Below, in pieces: positions 44,734-47,170 of a stretch of DNA of 47,170 nt. The stretch lies in NCBI GenBank assembly GCA_028275165.1, contig JAQCNF010000113.1:1-47170 (forward strand), read 5' to 3'. Positions within the stretch are counted from its first letter, which is position 1. Each line of letters opens with the position of its first letter. The position numbers were made by a program, and so were the translations under genes. The notes beneath the pieces are model-generated. The model was not told the origin of the DNA, made no database searches, and was given only the letters and a program-made list of their open reading frames with translations. Source of the stretch: Haloquadratum sp. Lineage in GTDB: Archaea; Halobacteriota; Halobacteria; Halobacteriales; Haloferacaceae.

Positions 44734-46275
44734 TTACTCGAGATAGCCTAAATCACGGAGTCGCTCCTGTGCCTCTGCATCCATCTCAGAGACGCCATCG
44801 TCGCTAGCGTCCATATCGACCCCGTGGGTCCAGGCACCCCCCACAGCCTCCTCAAACGTTGCGAGGTCTGCCTCAAGCGTTTCGAGCACTGGGTCTTCCA
44901 TTTGAGCGCGATTTGTGATTTCGGTCGGATCCGTATCAAGTCGGTATGCCTCATCGGGGATACGATCAATTCGGACATACTTTCCCTCGGGCGTCCGGAC
45001 TGCCCGCATCCGTGAGTAAAACCGCGACTGTTGGTCAAGTGTGATGTCCGCTGCATGTGCTTTTTCCTCAAGTTGATTGAGTTCGACGACTGGCTGTGAG
45101 TATTCGATATATCCACGACCTGCAGGGCCGCGTTGGCCTGGGTCTGGATTTGTGACCGTCTCAAATGCACGGTACTCGTCACGAAGCAATGAACGAGTCG
45201 GATCGAAACGACGGGTACGTTTCGCGGTGGCTTCGAACGCATCCGCCGGCACTGTAAGTGCATCCAAGATCGTGTGATAGAGGTCCAATAGTTCAACCTG
45301 GTCGGTTCGATGTGAAGCTGAAAGGTCTGGATGTTTGATCATCAACGGGACGTTTATGAGCTGGTCATACAGGCCAAACTCGTGTCCATAGAGGTCGTGT
45401 TCGCCGTGAAGTTCGCCATGATCTGCACAGACAATGACCATGGTCTCATCCCAGCGACCCTCGGACTTGAGCCATGAAAACAGCCGCCCTAACTCGGAAT
45501 CGATATGTGCAATTTCTGCATCATAGAGATTCCGAATATCCGTCCATTCGTCTGTGTCGATCTCCCGTGCACCCGAATTATACGCCTTTGAATTCTGACA
45601 GACGGCGGCTGAGTCAACGTTTGGTGCGAACTCCTCGCGAGTTGATTGTGGTGGGTGATATGGAAGGTGGGCGTCCATGAGATTAAGAAAGGTAAAATGC
45701 TGGGTGCGCCCACGAATATATGACTGCGCCTTGTTAATGACGGCCGGGGTCTTTGAATCGGCGCTGTTACCACCAGCAAAGTATTCGTGTGCGGTATTGC
45801 CGAGAGAGACTAGTTTATCCGCAACTGTCCGCAACCGCTCGTTATCATTCAGTATCCTCCAAGCCGTGGCAAGTGGCCCAGCCAAGAACTCAGTCGGCAT
45901 GACCTCGAAAAAATTATCCTGTGCATCGAACCCATCGGTGAGGTGTGTGTACGGCGTGATCCAAGCATTCGATGAGTAACAGGCACTGTCGTATCCGGCC
46001 GCTGAGAGGGTTTCGGCTAGTGTCTGGACATCGTGTAAATAGGGAGTTTCTTGATCGGCCCCGTGTTCTGAAGGATAGAGTCCACTGAAAAGTGAGGCGT
46101 GGACAGGCAAGGTCCATGGAGCAGGCGCAACCGCCTCTTCAAAGACAGTCGCATCACGAGCAAAGTCAGCAAGATGTGGTGTCGTTGGCCGCGTGTATCC
46201 ATACGGGCTAAGCCGATCCTTGCGAACGGTGTCCATCACCACGAAAAGGACGCTCTCGGGTGAAGGTGAGTCCAT
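44734..46275 (-). CDS. Sulfatase/alkaline-phosphatase superfamily protein
   Basis: A 513-residue hydrolase. Metal-binding motifs are FVVMDTVRKD near the N-terminus (Asp15) and VIVCADHGELHGEHDLYGHE near the middle. The usual sulfatase C-x-P-S-R motif is replaced by PWTLPVHASLFSG: Thr55 stands at the position of the formylglycine Cys. It is therefore unlikely to be a true formylglycine sulfatase and may be a phosphatase or a phospho-group transferase that uses Thr. No signal peptide is seen. It ends with a conserved haloarchaeal tail (RLRDLGYLE). Confidence 0.85.
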   Translation of the reverse strand: MDSPSPESVLFVVMDTVRKDRLSPYGYTRPTTPHLADFARDATVFEEAVAPAPWTLPVHASLFSGLYPSEHGADQETPYLHDVQTLAETLSAAGYDSACYSSNAWITPYTHLTDGFDAQDNFFEVMPTEFLAGPLATAWRILNDNERLRTVADKLVSLGNTAHEYFAGGNSADSKTPAVINKAQSYIRGRTQHFTFLNLMDAHLPYHPPQSTREEFAPNVDSAAVCQNSKAYNSGAREIDTDEWTDIRNLYDAEIAHIDSELGRLFSWLKSEGRWDETMVIVCADHGELHGEHDLYGHEFGLYDQLINVPLMIKHPDLSASHRTDQVELLDLYHTILDALTVPADAFEATAKRTRRFDPTRSLLRDEYRAFETVTNPDPGQRGPAGRGYIEYSQPVVELNQLEEKAHAADITLDQQSRFYSRMRAVRTPEGKYVRIDRIPDEAYRLDTDPTEITNRAQMEDPVLETLEADLATFEEAVGGAWTHGVDMDASDDGVSEMDAEAQERLRDLGYLE

Positions 46276-46363
46276 ACACCTACTCACGCAGTACGTGCAA
46301 AAGAGTCACCGATTCAGTCTCTATGCTGCTCCTCGACAGTTAGTTGAGCTGTGTCTGAGAGAG

Positions 46364-46720
46364 TCAGAATGGAGCTTGTGGGCCTTCGTCGCTGCTGGTT
46401 GATTCGGTTGTCTCACCAGGGAATGATGGACTGGACCCGCCACCGTGACCACCGCTTTCCATCCCCGTATCAGCGTGGACACGCTCAATTTCTGGGATTT
46501 CTTTCACCATGCGACTCTTGATGGCCTGAATTGTCATCGGCGAAATGCCACATCCTGAACAGGCACCGCCAAGCATGATGGTCACTTCACCGGTCTCGTG
46601 ATCGAGATGTTGGATAGCTGCCGACCCACCGTGCATTTGAATCTGTGGGAAGTTTCGGCGAAGGAAGTTCGTGATACGCTCTTTGAGGTCTGATTCGGAC
46701 TCCGCAGTTTCAGTGCTCAT
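46364..46720 (-). CDS. nfu: Nfu-type Fe-S scaffold (NifU C-terminal domain)
   Basis: A 118-residue protein of the NifU C-terminal domain family that carries [4Fe-4S] clusters to apo-proteins. The cluster motif CSGCG has Cys54 and Cys57, preceded by MHGGSAAIQHLD and VTIMLGGA. After the domain (about residue 85) comes a Gly/Ser/Thr-rich tail with low complexity. It complements sufS-sufU earlier in the window. A CTAAGC box about 27 bases before the ATG supports this start. Confidence 0.93.
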   Translation of the reverse strand: MSTETAESESDLKERITNFLRRNFPQIQMHGGSAAIQHLDHETGEVTIMLGGACSGCGISPMTIQAIKSRMVKEIPEIERVHADTGMESGGHGGGSSPSFPGETTESTSSDEGPQAPF

Positions 46721-46771
46721 AATGAAATGAACGAGATTGTGTTGCTTAGGCTTTTGGTTCGGGACTTCCTG

Positions 46772-47086
46772 TTACTCAAGATCGAATATCTGACGATGTT
46801 GTGTCTGTAGCTCTGTTACGTAGCGTTCAAGCACAGAATCGAGTTTGTCGTCATCAACGACGATTGCGGTCAGTCTATCAGTCGGACTCTCTGGAAGTCG
46901 AATCTCGAAATTCCCATCGACATACTCAGGCTCGGATTCGTTGAGGATTTGTTGATCGATCGCATGTATGAGTTCTGAGTCATAGCGGTCGTTCATCTCT
47001 TCAAATGCGTTTTTATACGCACGCTGTAGTTCAGGGAAGTAATGAACATATTTATCTTCGAACTTCTCGGGGTCGAAGTCACTCAT
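46772..47086 (-). CDS. DUF5783 family protein
   Basis: A 104-residue acidic protein beginning MSDFDPEKFEDKYVHYFPEL. I recognise it as haloarchaeal DUF5783 by the start, the AYKNAFEEMNDRYDSELIHAIDQQ helix and LPESPTDRLTAIVVDD. Function unknown; it looks soluble and mostly helical. The ATG at 47086 is chosen because the family begins there. It is followed by nfu in the same direction with a 51-base gap. Confidence 0.85.
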   Translation of the reverse strand: MSDFDPEKFEDKYVHYFPELQRAYKNAFEEMNDRYDSELIHAIDQQILNESEPEYVDGNFEIRLPESPTDRLTAIVVDDDKLDSVLERYVTELQTQHRQIFDLE

Positions 47087-47170
47087 ATGTGTGGTTATAG
47101 CTGAGGCGCGTACAAACCCGTTATGCAAATGTCGTGGGCGAGACCACAGGGAGAAACAATACCATCTCAT

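Noticed and set aside
1-47170. CRISPR array, prophage or defence island
   Set aside because: No regularly spaced repeats, no phage structural genes and no recognisable defence genes; only decayed transposons and inteins are mobile.

Overview
The window looks like chromosomal DNA of a halophilic archaeon (class Halobacteria). Proteins are strongly acidic, many genes have no leader and a TATA-like box about 27 bases before the start codon, and several gene families are known only from haloarchaea. The base composition is mixed, without the very high GC of most haloarchaea. Together with two inteins in the PolD large subunit, long gene-poor spacers and many decayed transposon pieces, this points to Haloquadratum or a close relative. 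The organism name is inference.

Layout. 1-3.9 kb (minus strand): a translation and protein-targeting operon, rpl39e-rpl31e-eif6-rplX-pfdA-ftsY, followed after a gap by srp54, which runs off the window. 4.4-5.5 kb: a TPR protein and a DUF424 protein. 6.1-8.9 kb: sufS-sufU (Fe-S assembly) converging on radA (recombinase). 9.3-12.2 kb: htpX-pspAB (membrane quality control) divergent from nmd3, which meets a tiny DUF7317-like gene tail to tail. 12.2-17.1 kb: accessory-looking stretch with a broken tnpB, transposase-like remnants, several very small genes (zinc-knuckle, DUF5786, DUF6757, a 28-residue membrane peptide), DUF5784 and a PHP-domain enzyme. 17.1-21.1 kb: DedA, hemB, amtB-glnK. 21.1-22.3 kb: transposon debris. 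22.3-26.7 kb: hemL, then hemC-sumT-hemD plus a small membrane gene. 26.8-32.1 kb: metY, phosphate transporter, ferredoxin, a zinc-ribbon protein, malate dehydrogenase. 32.2-35.7 kb: a secreted CARDB/S-layer-like protein overlapping a MacB/FtsX-type ABC transporter. 35.9-42.8 kb: a PPC-domain gene directly before polC, the PolD large subunit, which carries two inteins. 43-47 kb: HAD phosphatase, ketopantoate reductase-like protein, sulfatase-fold protein, Nfu scaffold, DUF5783.

How genes work together. hemB, hemL, hemC, hemD and sumT cover most of the route from glutamate-1-semialdehyde to precorrin-2, the branch point to siroheme, heme (by the siroheme route used in archaea) and cobamides. 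SufS, SufU and Nfu are Fe-S assembly parts; the ferredoxin is a likely client. AmtB and GlnK form the usual ammonium uptake and sensing pair. RadA and PolC belong to DNA repair and replication.

I see no rRNA, no convincing tRNA, no CRISPR array and no intact insertion sequence. The most unusual feature is PolC: intein 1 splits the polymerase active-site motif, appears to end in Gln instead of Asn, and both inteins have decayed endonuclease motifs. I do not see a clearly new multi-gene defence or metabolic system. The best candidates for undescribed biology are the HtpX-PspAB pair, the CARDB-ABC trio, the PPC-polC pair and the cluster of tiny genes.
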